Shown: piece after piece, positions 14,059 through 27,669 of the stretch
Layout of the letters: each line of letters starts with the position of its first letter
Numbering within the stretch: position 1 is the first letter of the stretch
Source of the DNA: Varroa destructor
Lineage: Eukaryota; Arthropoda; Arachnida; Mesostigmata; Varroidae
Direction of reading: 5' to 3'
Length of the DNA stretch: 64,000 bases
Assembly: GCF_002443255.2 (NCBI RefSeq)
Contig: NW_019211457.1
Span: forward strand, 44,933,545-44,997,544
Made by a program: the position numbers and the translations under genes
Notes under the pieces: model-generated
Database searches by the model: none
What the model was told of the DNA's origin: nothing
The model's input: the letters and a program-made list of their open reading frames with translations, nothing else

Positions 14059-14151
14059 ATGCTGGCTACAGTGACGGCCGTACCATCGCCCGTGCAGCAG
14101 TACAGGAAGACTGGAGTTAGACCACCCGGAGATATGGTGGACTTTCAGGAC
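14059..14151 (+). CDS. First coding exon of Kruppel-like factor gene (predicted)
   Basis: This exon encodes 31 residues, beginning MLATVTAVPS and ending GDMVDFQD, and stops exactly at a strong splice donor (GAC then GTGAGTAT at 14,152). The reading frame is complete at the donor (phase 0), which matches the phase-0 acceptor in front of the zinc-finger exon at 55,773; joined, the product runs [14 protein letters not shown], a continuous acidic/aromatic segment. I chose the ATG at 14,059 because it is the first ATG after an in-frame TAA at 13,924, has A at -3, and follows about 257 bases with no ATG in any frame on this strand. The exon sits at the end of a G+C-rich stretch, as expected for a first exon. 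Splice signals, phase and composition are seen; the link to the distant exon is inference. An extra small exon in between, or an upstream coding exon using an AG near 14,040 or 14,050, cannot be excluded. Confidence 0.62.
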
Positions 14152-15687
14152 GTGAGTATCCGATAGATTGCCACATTTCATCAACACTGAATGAAATGAC
14201 AAAATGCATCGTATACAGTTATATATAGACTTATAAATAGGTCAACTTGAAAAAATATAATCTAAACTAGTGGGTATTCAATATTCAACTGCTTAACCAG
14301 CTTCCAGTCCAAGCAACGAAATTCGAGTTGACAAAATTCTAGGTTACTCGTAGAGGTTCCATTGAAAACCCCTTTACTTGCTCGGAAGTGACCGTCCCAC
14401 TGATGGCCTTTTTCTGGAGAACATTTGCCGATTACGTTAAATAATTATTTCGATGACAGTCATAAGGGCGCACCAAAATTAATGGGCCTTCTGCGAGTTG
14501 AAGCCGAGTCTCAGGTTGGGCAAAAAGCCCACTGCGGCTGTTCGACTGTGTCCTATAGACACTCCACCGAATGGGAACAAATAAGCGTTACGACGAATCG
14601 TATCGAAATAGAAATAGAGAAGAGGCCGAAATTCGACAAAACTTAAGAACAACGTCGGTTCTAGAGTGTAACGCTTACTACCCAACTCTTGCGAACTATA
14701 ATACAGTCCTCGAAAAGAGAATGTAGCTGTTCAGCCATATCTATCTCGGTAGAAATTGTATGCTAATTTTACTAACAGCAATCTATCTAGTAAATTTGCC
14801 TTGAGTCAATTCGCCGTACTAGCAGTCCAGCATGGCCTGAGTAACTATCTACCCAAATAGTCAAGTAAGCCAGAATAAGCCTACCGAAACAAGTGTACCA
14901 GCTAAATGTCTGAACCTATTCGCTAACTTCGAAAAGAACACTATGCCAGCGCCACAGCAGAACTTCTATCCCATAGATTCCCGCAGTTCACGATGCATAA
15001 TGGTAATGTAATACTGCCACATTGATTTTATGGCCGTAGTTTGTACTATTGGATTATTTTGATAGCAATAATCCGTGCTGTTAATGAATTCTACCACTGA
15101 TTTTCACCCACCCGTCGGGTTTGGTTCGGGCCAACTATTTTTAGTTATTCTTTCTTTTTCGTCTATTTTGTTATCACGTCAACTCACTGGCCGCAAACAA
15201 ATCGCTTACTAAGGCAAAGCTTTGGTATCAATCAATTATCCTAACAGCTTCTTTCTAGCCATGTTCTGGCTCGTTGTGCCTGCGCGAACCGGCGTACGTT
15301 GATCCGACGTTTGCTATTGTCGCCGTTGTTTCTATTGATCGCTCGCTGTACACAGATTATACAAAGATTATATGCAAAAAAATATATATATCAGCCCCCT
15401 TTGCGTCTTTCTGTAGTACAACTATTATAATCTGTAGAAGGCGTCTTAACGGCGACAATGGACCAGTACCTTATCTAAATGTCTTTAATGGACAATGTTA
15501 ACGCGGCGTTAAATGAATATTTCGACCGACAGCAGCTGCATTCATAAATATATATGTCAGTTAGGTCCGAACCACTACGCACTGTATGCGAGAAATGGAC
15601 TGAGAGTCACAGGGCAGGCAGAAAGGCCCTGACGTTGGTACACATACACAAGCATGAAACACAAACAAAATCGATTACGAAAAACGT

Positions 15688-15711
15688 CAACAACAACAAC
15701 AACAACAACAA
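15688..15711. repeat. (CAA)8 microsatellite
   Basis: Eight uninterrupted CAA units in intronic sequence, with no coding frame around them. Confidence 0.9.
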
Positions 15712-18700
15712 CTGATTCGATGTTTTTCTCCACATCGCCTCCCCCCTGAATCTTAAGGGGTGCTGCTGCTGTTAAGCCGTACTATAATGCAGGTATAGTG
15801 CTAGAACTCGGACAAGCTTATTTAGCGATTGACTGGACCCCCCGGTGGCATCCCGCTCTGAGCTATGGCGCACTAACACTTCATAATGGCCGTTGAAATT
15901 CTTCAACGGAAAAAGTTACGATTAAAAATACGAAACCTATTTTCGTTAATTTGGAAGTACAGGCATGAAAGCAGTGTTATTGATGAAATACTCAGAACTG
16001 GCCTCCCTGCCACAACCAATTACGGTTGTCATTTCAATAATCTTGTCTGGCGTCAGATGTTTGTTATTTTATCACACCCCAACGTCCCGTACTTGTAACA
16101 TAATATGTAGCTACAAAGAAAGAGTACAATGGTAAACTCGAGTGTGGGCATCCGAGAGTTGTGTTTCGCCGCGAGAAACCATTCACGGGCATCTGTTCAG
16201 TGGTAGTAGACAATGCTAACTATCAGTGAAACAAGGTAGGCAACGAATTGCTACAATATTTGTTTATTAATATAGCTCTGAGAGTTATGTGCGGGTTACA
16301 GTGTAGCTGTTTACGATGTTTGTTTTTGCTTGAGCTTACATCGTACAGTAGAAAGTTCCAAATGTATCTACATGCCCGCTTGTCAAGGTAAAGAAAATCA
16401 AGGTAGTTGAACAACGACAACAAAACTGCTTAAATGAGTGTTCTCTGCGAGCCAGCTCCCCTCGTTACTGGCTATCGGCCCGTAGGTGTTCACCGAAATG
16501 TTTGTCGAAGGCGTTCGATACCGTCAACACGTTCAACCCGAATGTGCTTGCCAACTCTTTATCTGGAGCCCGAATAGGATTAAGGACGTTACCTGCACAA
16601 TCGAGCCTCTCGCTGGCCAAGCTCGTGGTGATTTCAGAGAAATGCCTTCGTGTTTGCGGACAGATAAAGCGTTCATACTCTCCGAATGACGATGTCTTCA
16701 TAAAAATCGTCGAAGGAAGAGACAGAACTTGTTCGGTCTTCCTTTGTACGTCAATCGCTAGCTGAAGCTACTAGCTTCGTCCCCTGAAGCGCATCGAAGT
16801 CGCGCATTCTGCACACCATCTTCGTCTGCTTAATTCAGTTTTGCGGGTTCCCGACACTGTTATCGTTAGAGCCGCGATCAAAACTAGTTTCGCTATGGAC
16901 AAAAGCCACGGGATTAGAAAGAAGCTAAATCAGTAGTGGACGACTAAAACAAGCACGTTATTGGTAAACGATGGTTTTGGTCATTTCAGCGATTCCTTAA
17001 AAAGGATAAACATCAGTATGACGTACACATACACGCGTGTTTAAACTGGACATCTGTAAATATCGTCTTCTGGAAGCCGCCGTTTGACACCCCCAAGAAT
17101 TCGGCTAGACCCATGTTGACTGCCACTGGCCAAGGTACTAATACCGGTCGATCATATAATCGAAATCGAATTTACTTAGGGACAGTTGACGTGTTTCATC
17201 CGTTGCTGCAGAAGTGCCTACCTTTTACCGGATCTGATTCAGTGCTTTTTCTGTTTCATCAAGGACTCATTTCTGTCGTATCCACCTTTGAGTCTCACGG
17301 CCAACAACATTTCACCTTTCGAACGCTGACGGGTTGGGAGGACTAACCGAAAATGTATCCGGTCTGGCTGTATTTCGTTGTTAAGCTTCAAGTTCGCCTT
17401 CTACTTAATGCGGAGTTCATATCTGTTACAATTTGATTATTTTCCTATTTTATTATCCGCACGAATCAGTCCTAGTAACCGAAAGGAGTGATTCAGTTTC
17501 GGTAACCAACACCTCAGATATTATATTTACCTTGCTCATCAGCACCTTCGGCTTTGTCGTGGAACAGCAGCTTCATGCTGTTTAAATCTCTGGTCGAGCT
17601 TAAGTTGAAGCCCGGCCCCGATTGACGCAACAACATTCGTTTTTTTTATTGTGATCTCCAAACGTCATCAGAAAACCCATCACCATTTATTATTGTCATT
17701 ATTAACGGTACCTGCTTGGATCAGAAGTTACTTCAACTACCGCTGTTGCATCCGTACAGGACGATCAGTTTTGGCATAAGAAATATGTTTACAGAGCTCT
17801 TTGCGCGAATATGGACTGGCGTTTTTCTTTTAATTGTTTAGTTTTTTCGTCCATGTCGCTGTTTCTTCAGCGCGCTTCTATCGGACAGAAAGCACAGTAG
17901 GCCGTCTTTGCTCCAACTGCACTTTGGACATGCGCCCCTATAAGCATATGAATTTCGCCTGTGTTGCATCTATACGCAGAGAAACGGCAGTCGACCGTGT
18001 TCGCCCGGTGGCCGACGGAAGACCTGACGAAGGCTCTTTAGGTGCCGACTGTAGCCTCGCGTAATGCCAGTTTAGTGCGCCGTCAACGAAATCGTTTAAG
18101 ACCGGTTTGTCCATACTTTAGCAGCGACGTCGGACTAAGCCGTGGTCGAATAATAGTGCTTCTGTTAGGGGGCGGCCGGTTAGCTTCAATCGATGAAACA
18201 AGTCAAAGTGCTTTGCGGTGCCTCGACCATTACAGCACAGCAAAGTGCTTCTAACGTTGAATAGCGTACACAATAAGCTAAACATAACGTTTCTAAACTT
18301 TCTGGCCTGTTCCAACTTGGTCCTTTTGAGGCCTTCTACATGGTGAAATTGCTAAGTCAGTCGACATCTTGAAATCACCGACCGCGTCTGACTAATCACG
18401 GAAGATAGACGAGACGGATTAAAAACAAGGTTTTATGGTTCCGTGGAAAAATTACATAAACCTGACTTGAAAGGATATTGGAGTTTGGGAGTGCGTTTGT
18501 TAACGCAAAATTTCTAAAAATAAAAAAAATCCCTCACGAACATTGCGCGCGTTCAGACTAACGGGTCTGCTTTCGTGTGTACTTTTATGCGATATCTTAA
18601 TTCTTTCATACGTATTTTCGTGATATGCTTCTGTTGTACTTTTTCCACAGTTCGCTAGCGGGGAGCAGAAAGAAAGCTCGACACATGTATGATTCACTTA

Positions 18701-18894
18701 TAGAAACATTTGTTTTTAGTTAACTGTTTTCGTCAAGCCCGAACACGCCATTACTCCAGCGGCCTGTCGATGTCGAATGTCGCGGATCTGCTAAAAAGTT
18801 ACAATCGCTTGGCGCCATTTTGTCACCTCTCTATGGGACTGCGACACGCGATAGGGAAGCGATTGAGATGTCGTGCCGACCAGGGCAGACTTAC

Positions 18895-18975
18895 GCAGCG
18901 CTTAGCGATAGGTCCCATTTCAACTACTGAGCAAATGTATTCGCTATAAGTAATTCCGGTTCGAGTCTACTGATC
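18895..18975 (+). mobile_element. tRNA-like fragment (possible SINE head)
   Basis: CTTAGCGATAGG at 18,901-18,912 is A-box-like, CATTTCAACTACTGAG follows, and a perfect B box GGTTCGAGTC lies at 18,958-18,967. Spacing between the boxes fits a tRNA-type promoter, and the ATTTnnCTACT core matches the other copies. There is no clear cloverleaf and no shared tail was found, so it is listed as a decayed or partial element. Confidence 0.33.
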
Positions 18976-21587
18976 ATAGTAGTACTTTATGCTAAGCGAG
19001 GCCCGGACAGCCAACTTTACATGGGACGGCAAGAGGGGAATAAGGATCACTTATCTAGTGGCAGACGTGGCTATTGTCTAGGACGAGAGGATCCTTTTTT
19101 TTTTATTTTAACTATGCGAAGTCACACTAGAAGGCTCCTGCCTTCGGACCGTCCGTGTTCGATCTGTAACCTTTGGCTGGATAGGGATGCAGCTTCCTTC
19201 AAGCTATGCGATGCGGAGCGCGCACTCCGCAACAGCACAGTCCCCCTATGCACTTGTTTGTCACTACGAGTTTCATTTGAGGGTATGCGAAGTAGCGTAA
19301 AGGTCGCGAAGAAGTGCATCTGATGACTCGGATATATGTTGGCCGAATTGGTGATGGACACATAATAAATTAACCCTGTCTGAAACTAGAATAACTTGTT
19401 AGTCCAACATAGATTCATCGAGGTAAGCGAGCAGTCAATCGCTGACGATCAGATCTATGCGCGTCTCGTTTGCGCTGTACATATAATTCATCGTAGGCCG
19501 ATAAGCGCAGTCCCTGTAAAATGTAACGCCCCAAATCATTCATGTACAATAGATGCTGTTCTACGATGATTTATAACGACCTACTACTTGACGTAGATCC
19601 TTTATTTAACTTTATTGCAACGTATGTTTATAATCAGCCTTGACGAAATGGACTTCAGCCTTTGTCTGGGTGGTTTTTGTCGTGTTGTCATATTTGAGCG
19701 TTCATGAATTCCTTTTCAATTTTGTGGATACCGCTGCACAGCGTCGCTGCTACGTTATAATAGATCCGCGGCTACAGTGTTTCTTTAATGCTCCAAGCAC
19801 CAGCTTCTGTTGGCCGCTAACAAAGGCACGACAGACTCAACGTATGGCTAGAGCAAACGGTTTGTTTACTATTCCATTTTCTGAAAAATCAACTGATTGA
19901 CAGACATCTCAACGACTATAGCAGCAGTAACAGTATAGTACCACGACAGACAGCTGAAAAATCAAAGCCATACATAAGCAGAAGGAACTTAGGCTGATAT
20001 ATATGTAATATAAGATCTGAACGCACGGGGCACATGTTGGACGCCCAGCGATATATTCTTCTGAAGGCAACGCATATTCTATATAACGAGGAACTGTATG
20101 CAAGCCGGACGAGTACAAATACGCTTAAGTCATCTTAATTTCTTATTATACCAAAGAGCATCAGGGAAGTATGAGGAGAAATGATAGGAAATGACCGTCT
20201 TTTTATGGCCGTTTCCATATTATTTGCTGCCTACAAGAAGATCTTATTATTCAGTTATATGATGATAACAAGCCAGGCAGCCGTGTTAACGATGCTAACA
20301 ATATGACTGGCCGCTGCAAGCACATGGCTGATATCTTTAAACGGAAAAAAATCTGTGTATGCCACAGCTCAGCCATAGCATCAGGACATCAATATAACAC
20401 AATACCTTATTTATCTGGGGCAGTCAAATAGTCGTGAGGAAGTCGGCACCCCTTCAACCTCATCGCGACGCAATGAACCGATACATCCTTGAGGTATGAT
20501 ATCAGTGTAAAATGCACTAGAAGAACAATAGATCCCAACCGAAAGTAATAATTAAGTGGCCCAATGAAGACAACGTACCATGAGTAAATCATCGCTCAAT
20601 ATGAAGGCGAGGCACAACATTTACCCGGGATGTGGACTTGTAGAAATGAAGGTGAGAAAAGAACGTAGCATTTTTAGTTGCTCACCTGTCGATCGATCCA
20701 TTTTGGAAGATGGCGATGCTTTCTGCTCGACACACGATTCTCCAACAATCAATGGAATCGTGGCCAGTCAGTCATTATCAGCTGACTTCATCTGCCGTTT
20801 AATGTGTTCCTATTAGTGCGGGAGCATCTGTCATTGAGGTACAATCAGCACTTACCTGAGTTATACCGTTACCACAGGTGGCTGCGCGCTGACAGCGCAC
20901 GATTCGTTTCCTGAATAAAGTTGACAACAACATGACAAATGGCAGGACAACATACCGTTATCGTTCAATTGTTATCAATCGGCCTATGTCGATCGAGTTG
21001 CGAGTCCTGTCTGCACATAATGGAATATTTCTCATGTTAGGGATCAGCTAGAATGTCTCGTGAGAAACATATATGTGTGGGTGGGCGCTGTGTCATCATT
21101 TTGTAGTACCGCCCTATTTTAGCTATTATTTAGCTGAAAGCTCATGATGTTCATTAAATACAAACAATATCCCGCCACCACTTGCGCGTATGTACAATGA
21201 TCACTATTGCGCGACTCAAAAGAACTCAACAAAGTGTTCCTTGAATCATTTTCTAAATTGAATCTAAGAAGGCAAACTTTCCGACGTTCTGCCAACTCGG
21301 ATATAGCACGAAACGTTCAGAAATGTTGTTTCGTAAATGCAAATGCCGATGCCAAAATCAAACTGTATGATTCCATTTCTCGCGCCGGTGTAGTTCATTC
21401 ATTTCTAATTTATGCTCTGTACACTGTGATTTACCTGGATCAACCAAATCGCTCACTGACGCCTGTTAGTGATGATCCACTTTTGATCGCATATAACTGT
21501 CACCGGCAGACGAAATATAGATGTCGTACGCCGCTGCTATGACGTAACGGCCACAACGAAACTATGGCGACCAATAATAGCTTTTTG

Positions 21588-21681
<94 letters not shown>
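21588..21681. repeat. Compound microsatellite (CT)22-(AT)24
   Basis: About 22 CT units (21,589-21,632) run directly into about 24 AT units (21,633-21,681). It is the longest uninterrupted simple repeat in the window. An apparent 173-residue frame reads straight through it and is an artefact. Confidence 0.97.
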
Positions 21682-21684
<3 letters not shown>

Positions 21685-22549
21685 CGTCTGCGCGGACACC
21701 AGCACGTCGACTTCCTTCGCCACTAACAAGGAGGAGCGGAGGAGCGTACCATTTGCTTTCAACGTGTTACGAAGAGCAAATAGACGAAGTAGACATGGCT
21801 TCCAATGAGAGACCAGCTATCCAACATATGGACTGTTGGACGCACACATCAAGACCGACTCTCGTTGACTTCACGTTCGCTCCGATCCTTCGTGCCGACA
21901 GCCAGCCGGTCTGTCGGCCGGCGGGCCAGTCAGATACGACAACCCGTTTTACTACTCTCGTCTCCGTAACAGCAGCAGCCGCCAGAAGTCGCTATGGCGA
22001 TCATAACGGCAACTGGACGACGTCCGAGTTCGGTTGGACTGGCTTAATCAGAAGCGCAAAAACGACTGCAACCGTTCAATTGTAACAGGAATTCGTTTTT
22101 ATCGCATCAACAAACCAATACTGCACTTTTTGACACAAACGTCGTCCCAAATCGTACCCCGCTGCTACTCCCCGCCATCCAGTGTAGTTTTCATTTGCAA
22201 TGTATTTAACGTGATACCAAACAGTATTGTTCTGGCCCAGAGCTTGGCTTCTCGCTGCATTTCCTACAGCCTACGGTCGAACACATTTCACTACTTTAGC
22301 CCTTGCCAGTACTTAACGGTAGCGTTTAACACCTGCCGACACTCGCCCGTCGCGTTGACGTAAGCTGACGTTGAGGTACGTCGTTCAGTCACTAGAACGG
22401 CCTACCGCCTTAGCTGTCGATATCGTCGTTGCCGCGACTGGAGACGCTGGCGTGAATCGCTGTCCGAAGTCCGTCATCTTCGGCGTTCGCCTCAAAGGAA
22501 AACATGCGCAGACAAGTCAGCAACGGCGCATTTGAGCGGTAGCATAGAT

Positions 22550-22573
22550 GTCGTCGTCGTCGTCGTCGTCGTC
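22550..22573. repeat. (GTC)8 microsatellite
   Basis: Eight GTC units, followed by a short ATC/ATT-rich continuation, in a locally CpG-rich part of the intron. Confidence 0.9.
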
Positions 22574-25500
22574 ATCATCATTATTTTGAAGCCGCAAACC
22601 CGATGCCTCGTTGGGCATACCCGTCCAGGTCCTTCTCCATAGTTCAATGTCTATTCTGTCCTTTTTGTCGGGAAGTATCTTTCTTCATTTTTCCGATCTA
22701 CCCAACTTCATTCAGCTGCTCTTTCTCTTTCGCGCGCGCTTACTTTATATAAATCTGTGCAATAGGAATGGGCTAAAGAAAGCCGCAGAGCGAGGACAAC
22801 TGGGAGCCTTTTATGTCGATCAATACACATCTAGCGGACCAGCCGCAATCACATCACACACTTCTACGAGCAACATAACCGCAATGCATAAAGACCTCTA
22901 CAACGCTGCTTTACAGCTATATGCGCCTGGGGCTGAAGCTGCGGCTGACGGCTCGATGAGGAGGAACAAAAATGAAGAGGAATAGGCTGAATCGGACGGG
23001 AAAAACGAATCAGACGATAGTCAGGCAACCGCTGAGCCAAATGATGGCTTCATCTTGAAGTGGAACATCTTCGTCGGTAGCCGCCAGCGTCTCCGCTGTG
23101 AGGGAGCATAGTAGCAGCATCGTCATGCCAACGCCAGAAGCGACAATAGTTTCAAAAGCAGTGTCACCTATATACATTCTTTAAAGTTAGAGAAATACCA
23201 CCACCATAGCTTTTTCTCTTATATGTATATAGAAAATGTATCTATTCACGACGACGATGATGAATAATAGTGCTGATCATCATATTGATAGGAATGCTGA
23301 TGATGATAACATTGAAAACGTTGTGGTTTGCGACACTTGACGGTGCCCTGGCTGGTAACATCCATCCATCTATCCATCCAGATTTGCCACCGGACTTGTC
23401 CTTACTGGAAGGCAATAGTCGCAGACGCAGGTTTGTAACATATTGGTACAATTTTGTGATGATAGCGATGATGATCGTGATAAATGATCACGCTGGTACT
23501 GGAGGGGTTTTCCTTGAAAAGAAACGTGTGTTTGTTTCTTGGCTTGCATCACTAATAACGACAATGGTATTAAGTGGATGCCGTGGTAGCAATATTGCTA
23601 GGACGAAGGAGCGGTGTTCTTCAGATCGAGACGACAATTGTATATTCCTTCTACTGCACTGGAGTTTAGCGCAAGGTCATAGTAACAGATCTGTAAACGG
23701 TGACATTTGAGATAGTGATAATTTTAACTTGAAATTAGCACCGGTCAGTGGGGCAATATGTATATATACGCTCTATATTAACAGGTGGACTTCACTGGAC
23801 CATCTATTAAAGGTATTTAGAATATGATGAGAAGTTCGATAGCGCCCTTCATTAACTGAGCCATGATATATGGACCCATGCCGCCAAGCTGAACATCTAA
23901 GTTAACTTTCATTATTAATAGTTAACTCAACACACAGTCGAAATACGCTGCCATCAAAATATCCTATGTAGGTTTCCTGTTAGTCTCTATTACACTATAT
24001 GATTATCGTTTTTGCCATTGGTTTAACCAACATACGCGGTTATGATCTGCAATGAAGGAATCATCGACGCTGTCCAACCGTTCGGTGGACGTGTTACGCC
24101 CTTGAAACAGAAAATGGTGTCCGCACTTCTAGCCAGGGTAAAATCACGGGATACCTATAGTGCAATGTTGGACACTGCCGTATTCCCATTGAAACATATA
24201 AATAAAACATTCCAACAATACGAACAGCAGCAACTACGAGAACGTTATCTGCGGGATCGTTTGTTTCATTATTTACTGTGGGCGTCAAATGTAACGTCAC
24301 AAAGACGCCAAGCGGCAATGAGATAACGCGGCCAAGTTGAGTGCTCCATGATAGTCTTCAAGCAGCAGAGACAACGCGGCACCGGTCGACGCGAGTGACA
24401 GCTGGCAATAACTGACAAAAAAAAATACCATGCATAGCGCATATAGGCGACCTGAAAATTTAAAATATAAGCAAAAAAAAAAAAGTCTCATATTCGATGT
24501 TTTTGCATTCGCCAAACCTATATTTTAAACAGCGGAAAGAAACCCGTGGTACAATATTATTTAATTATGTACTGACGTATTTATTGCGTACTTTAAGCAT
24601 AATTACGATGCATGGTAACTGAACCTTGCCGTTATATTACGTTGCAGTCAACGGGGTTAAAAAATTCTTGATCATGTGTCGAAAGGACGAGACACGCACA
24701 AAGCGAGACAGATAAAAAGAAAAAAAAAAAACATTAATTAGGAAATCTCTTGTAAAATCACTCAGCGAGTTGAGAGATTCAGGTACGGTGTTTCAAATAA
24801 GGGCGCCATTGATAATCACAGGTGTACGTGTCCACATAACATCTACGACTTGGGACATATATGTATAGTTTGTTGCAAAAAATAGGGAATATGACCTCAA
24901 ACCTATCCAATTTCTACTGTTTTTGTAACTAAAGGGTTCCATCAATGAAAAATACGATTCTTCCGCGTGCTCTATCTACTATGGGGCAATTGTTATGCTA
25001 GTGAAGCGGGCGGCCTTGCTGATTTAGTTTGTACTGACGATGCACTGATCATTGGTAGAATACACTGGTAGATAACATAAATTCGAACGTGTATGCTTAG
25101 TTTTGACAGCCATAATGGCAATAGCTGCAATCATCGTAGCGAGGTAGCATCAGTTAACGAAAAATTGAACGATAGCTTTTGATGTGGGTGCCATTGTGAA
25201 ATGTATCACAGGTCATTTGTTGGGAAGAAGGGACCCTGGCTAGTGTATGAGTCTTTTCCTCTACGCGTGGCTTGCTAAGGATATCAATCATAGCTAATAT
25301 ACGATACGATGATTGTTCGCAAAACTAGCGTTTGGTCAGCCTGCAATTGTATATGTAGATAACGATCTTATCGTATGCAGTAACACTCAAATTTCGAGTC
25401 GGTTTGAGCTATTTTTTTTTTTTTTCTATTGGGTCGCTTCTGAATATAAACTACCCGCTGTATTCTAGCATCTCTTTATGACACCCTGACATCGAACAAC

Positions 25501-26484
25501 TGAAGTTGTTACCCATCCCATTGGCTCACTTGGGCTCGAAAACCATTGTAGGGAACACTCTCGCCCGACGTCCAGCCCATTTGATGTACACTGAATAAAT
25601 ACTGCGCTTGTACATTGATTTAAATCAGAATCAGTTATTCATTCTTGAATTCATTGTCAACCATGTTCTCGTGTGTACCTTAGATAGCAAGGTCTATCTG
25701 CGCTTGTGATCCGATCAAATGGCACTAACATACTCCGTTAACCCGCCAATTTTGTCTATCATGTGGAATAATACATTTGGGCATTGTACGCCGTCATCGC
25801 AATTGGCTCCGACCAGTCAATGAGATCAAATCGTCATCGTTGGGAAATCACTACTATTTTGAATGTACTAGACTACACATATAAGCTTTTAAGAGGCACA
25901 GGTCCTACTGCCGCTAGTTCCTGCTACGGACAAGCCCGATGATAGATTCCCGGTGGTGAACCCTCGATGACGAACCTTCGACAAAACAGACGAAGTAGAG
26001 AAGGAGAAGGGACATAAGGAGAGAGGCGTGGTCCACCAACTCAATCCGATAAACGGCACAATTCGAATACAACACAGCCAACCCTTTGCGATAGGACGGT
26101 CTACACCAGTCTACGTTGACTGCGATAGGCGGCCAATCGCGCGCACCCGATATCCACACTATGCGCTTGTATCAACTGGTTCAAGCTGAAGTAAGTAGCA
26201 TCCAGAAACATTTAACAATAGACGATTATTTGATTTGTGATTCGGAAGAGCGAGCTCGAGAAGGGCCAGAGCCCTCAAGAATATCATATAGTAGACTAAT
26301 ACATATGTACGCTGATGATACGCGTCAACGAAAAATCGGATAGCACACAGTTGATTTGGATCTAATATACGCCTTTACTGCTGCAGCCGCCATCGTTGGT
26401 ATTGGTTTTTCTCTACCGGTACTCAAGTTTCATTAGAGTACACCTTAAACCTATTCTAAATACACAAAAAAGGGCGTGGTGCTT

Positions 26485-26527
26485 CCCTCTCTCTCGCTCT
26501 CTCCCCCCTCTCTGTCTCTCTCCCTTC
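26485..26527. repeat. Imperfect CT-rich pyrimidine tract
   Basis: An interrupted CTCT/CCCC tract, nearly all pyrimidine. It could resemble a splice polypyrimidine tract, but no convincing coding exon follows. Confidence 0.7.
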
Positions 26528-27552
26528 TTTGATGCCTATCGCCAGTTGTCCTTCCACCTCTTAAATTAACCTATTCTCATCAACAACCACGGATAGGTTA
26601 CCAATCTGACTCGAGCGACCCGCGTACGTATATTTCATTATGAAACTGAAATCCTCACGGCTATAACAGCATTTTTCGACAAGCGACCTTCTCCTGATGC
26701 TGGGCTTGGCTTGCAGGAGCTGTTCAACGTCAATTTATGTTGACATGTGTTTATTTGTTGGCCTAAAATACAATAACTGTTAGCGTTGTACATTGCGTAA
26801 CACCGCTTCTATACGAAAATCTCGTGACGAGATTATCGTATTGAGTCATTATTGCTTGTTATTGTTGACGCGTTATCAGGCATCTTCTTCTTGATGCCTC
26901 TCTGTGCCAGAAAGGGCTATATCATTCTAGTACCGCTTCATTTCTTTTGACTTGTTGATGCTTCTGCCGCTATTGCTACCGTTGATGGCAGTATCGATGC
27001 TTCTTCGACGTCTGATAAATCATATTTAGCCTTCAAGGTTGATTGACCACCACTGAACTAGGCTGCTGCAAATAGGTCGACACAAAACTTTGCCAGATTG
27101 GACTGGGATTAGTCTGCGTTTACCAGTCAATCAGTTAGAGACAATAGGTTACCAGTATTATGAATACGTTAGAAACATTTCAATCGTGTGGACTCTTTCG
27201 AGGCTACTCAAAGATCGGGTGTCCTTTTTTGCAGCAGGACAAACACGGTCCGCGACCTGAAAAAATGCAATAACAGCGCTAAACCTGATGGTGTTTTACG
27301 AAGCATTAAAGTGATGCGGTGTTAACGCACACGTTGGCCTAATAGGCACGAAGCACCTGACAACTCTAAGCAACAGAGAAAAGGCGACACGGGCGACGTG
27401 ACAGTAATGACTAACGGTGGGCAACGCTCACTCGTGGCATTCACAGTGTTACATCGGACTCTACTACTGTGCATTAGGAACGGGGCCGTGTTTTAGGCAC
27501 GAAGACGGCGGTGACAGAGGCCTAACGCGAACGAACAGAAGCAAATTCTATA

Positions 27553-27590
27553 AAGAGAAAAACAATATATATATATATTGTTTTTCTCTT
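27553..27590. repeat. Perfect 38-bp palindrome with AT core
   Basis: AAGAGAAAAACAA lies on the left and its exact reverse complement on the right, with an alternating AT core and no spacer. It sits at the edge of an (AT)n microsatellite that continues to about 27,669. The flanking arms are unique sequence, so this is more than a simple AT run. Confidence 0.95.
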
Positions 27591-27669
27591 ATATATATAT
27601 ATATAGATGTCCGTCTCTTATTATATATAAATATACATATATATATGTATATATATATATATATATATA
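27591..27669. repeat. (AT)n-rich microsatellite tract
   Basis: Alternating AT runs at about 27,591-27,605 and 27,638-27,669 are separated by a short unique piece. This is intronic, low-complexity sequence that produces long Tyr-Ile open frames on both strands; those are not genes. Confidence 0.9.

Noticed and set aside
21564..22085. 173-residue plus-strand open frame
   Set aside because: It reads through the CT/AT microsatellite (Leu-Ser then Tyr-Ile repeats); the remainder has no recognisable domain.
23270..23710. 146-residue plus-strand frame
   Set aside because: It starts in ATG/ATA-type repeat sequence, has no domain, and lacks convincing splice sites.
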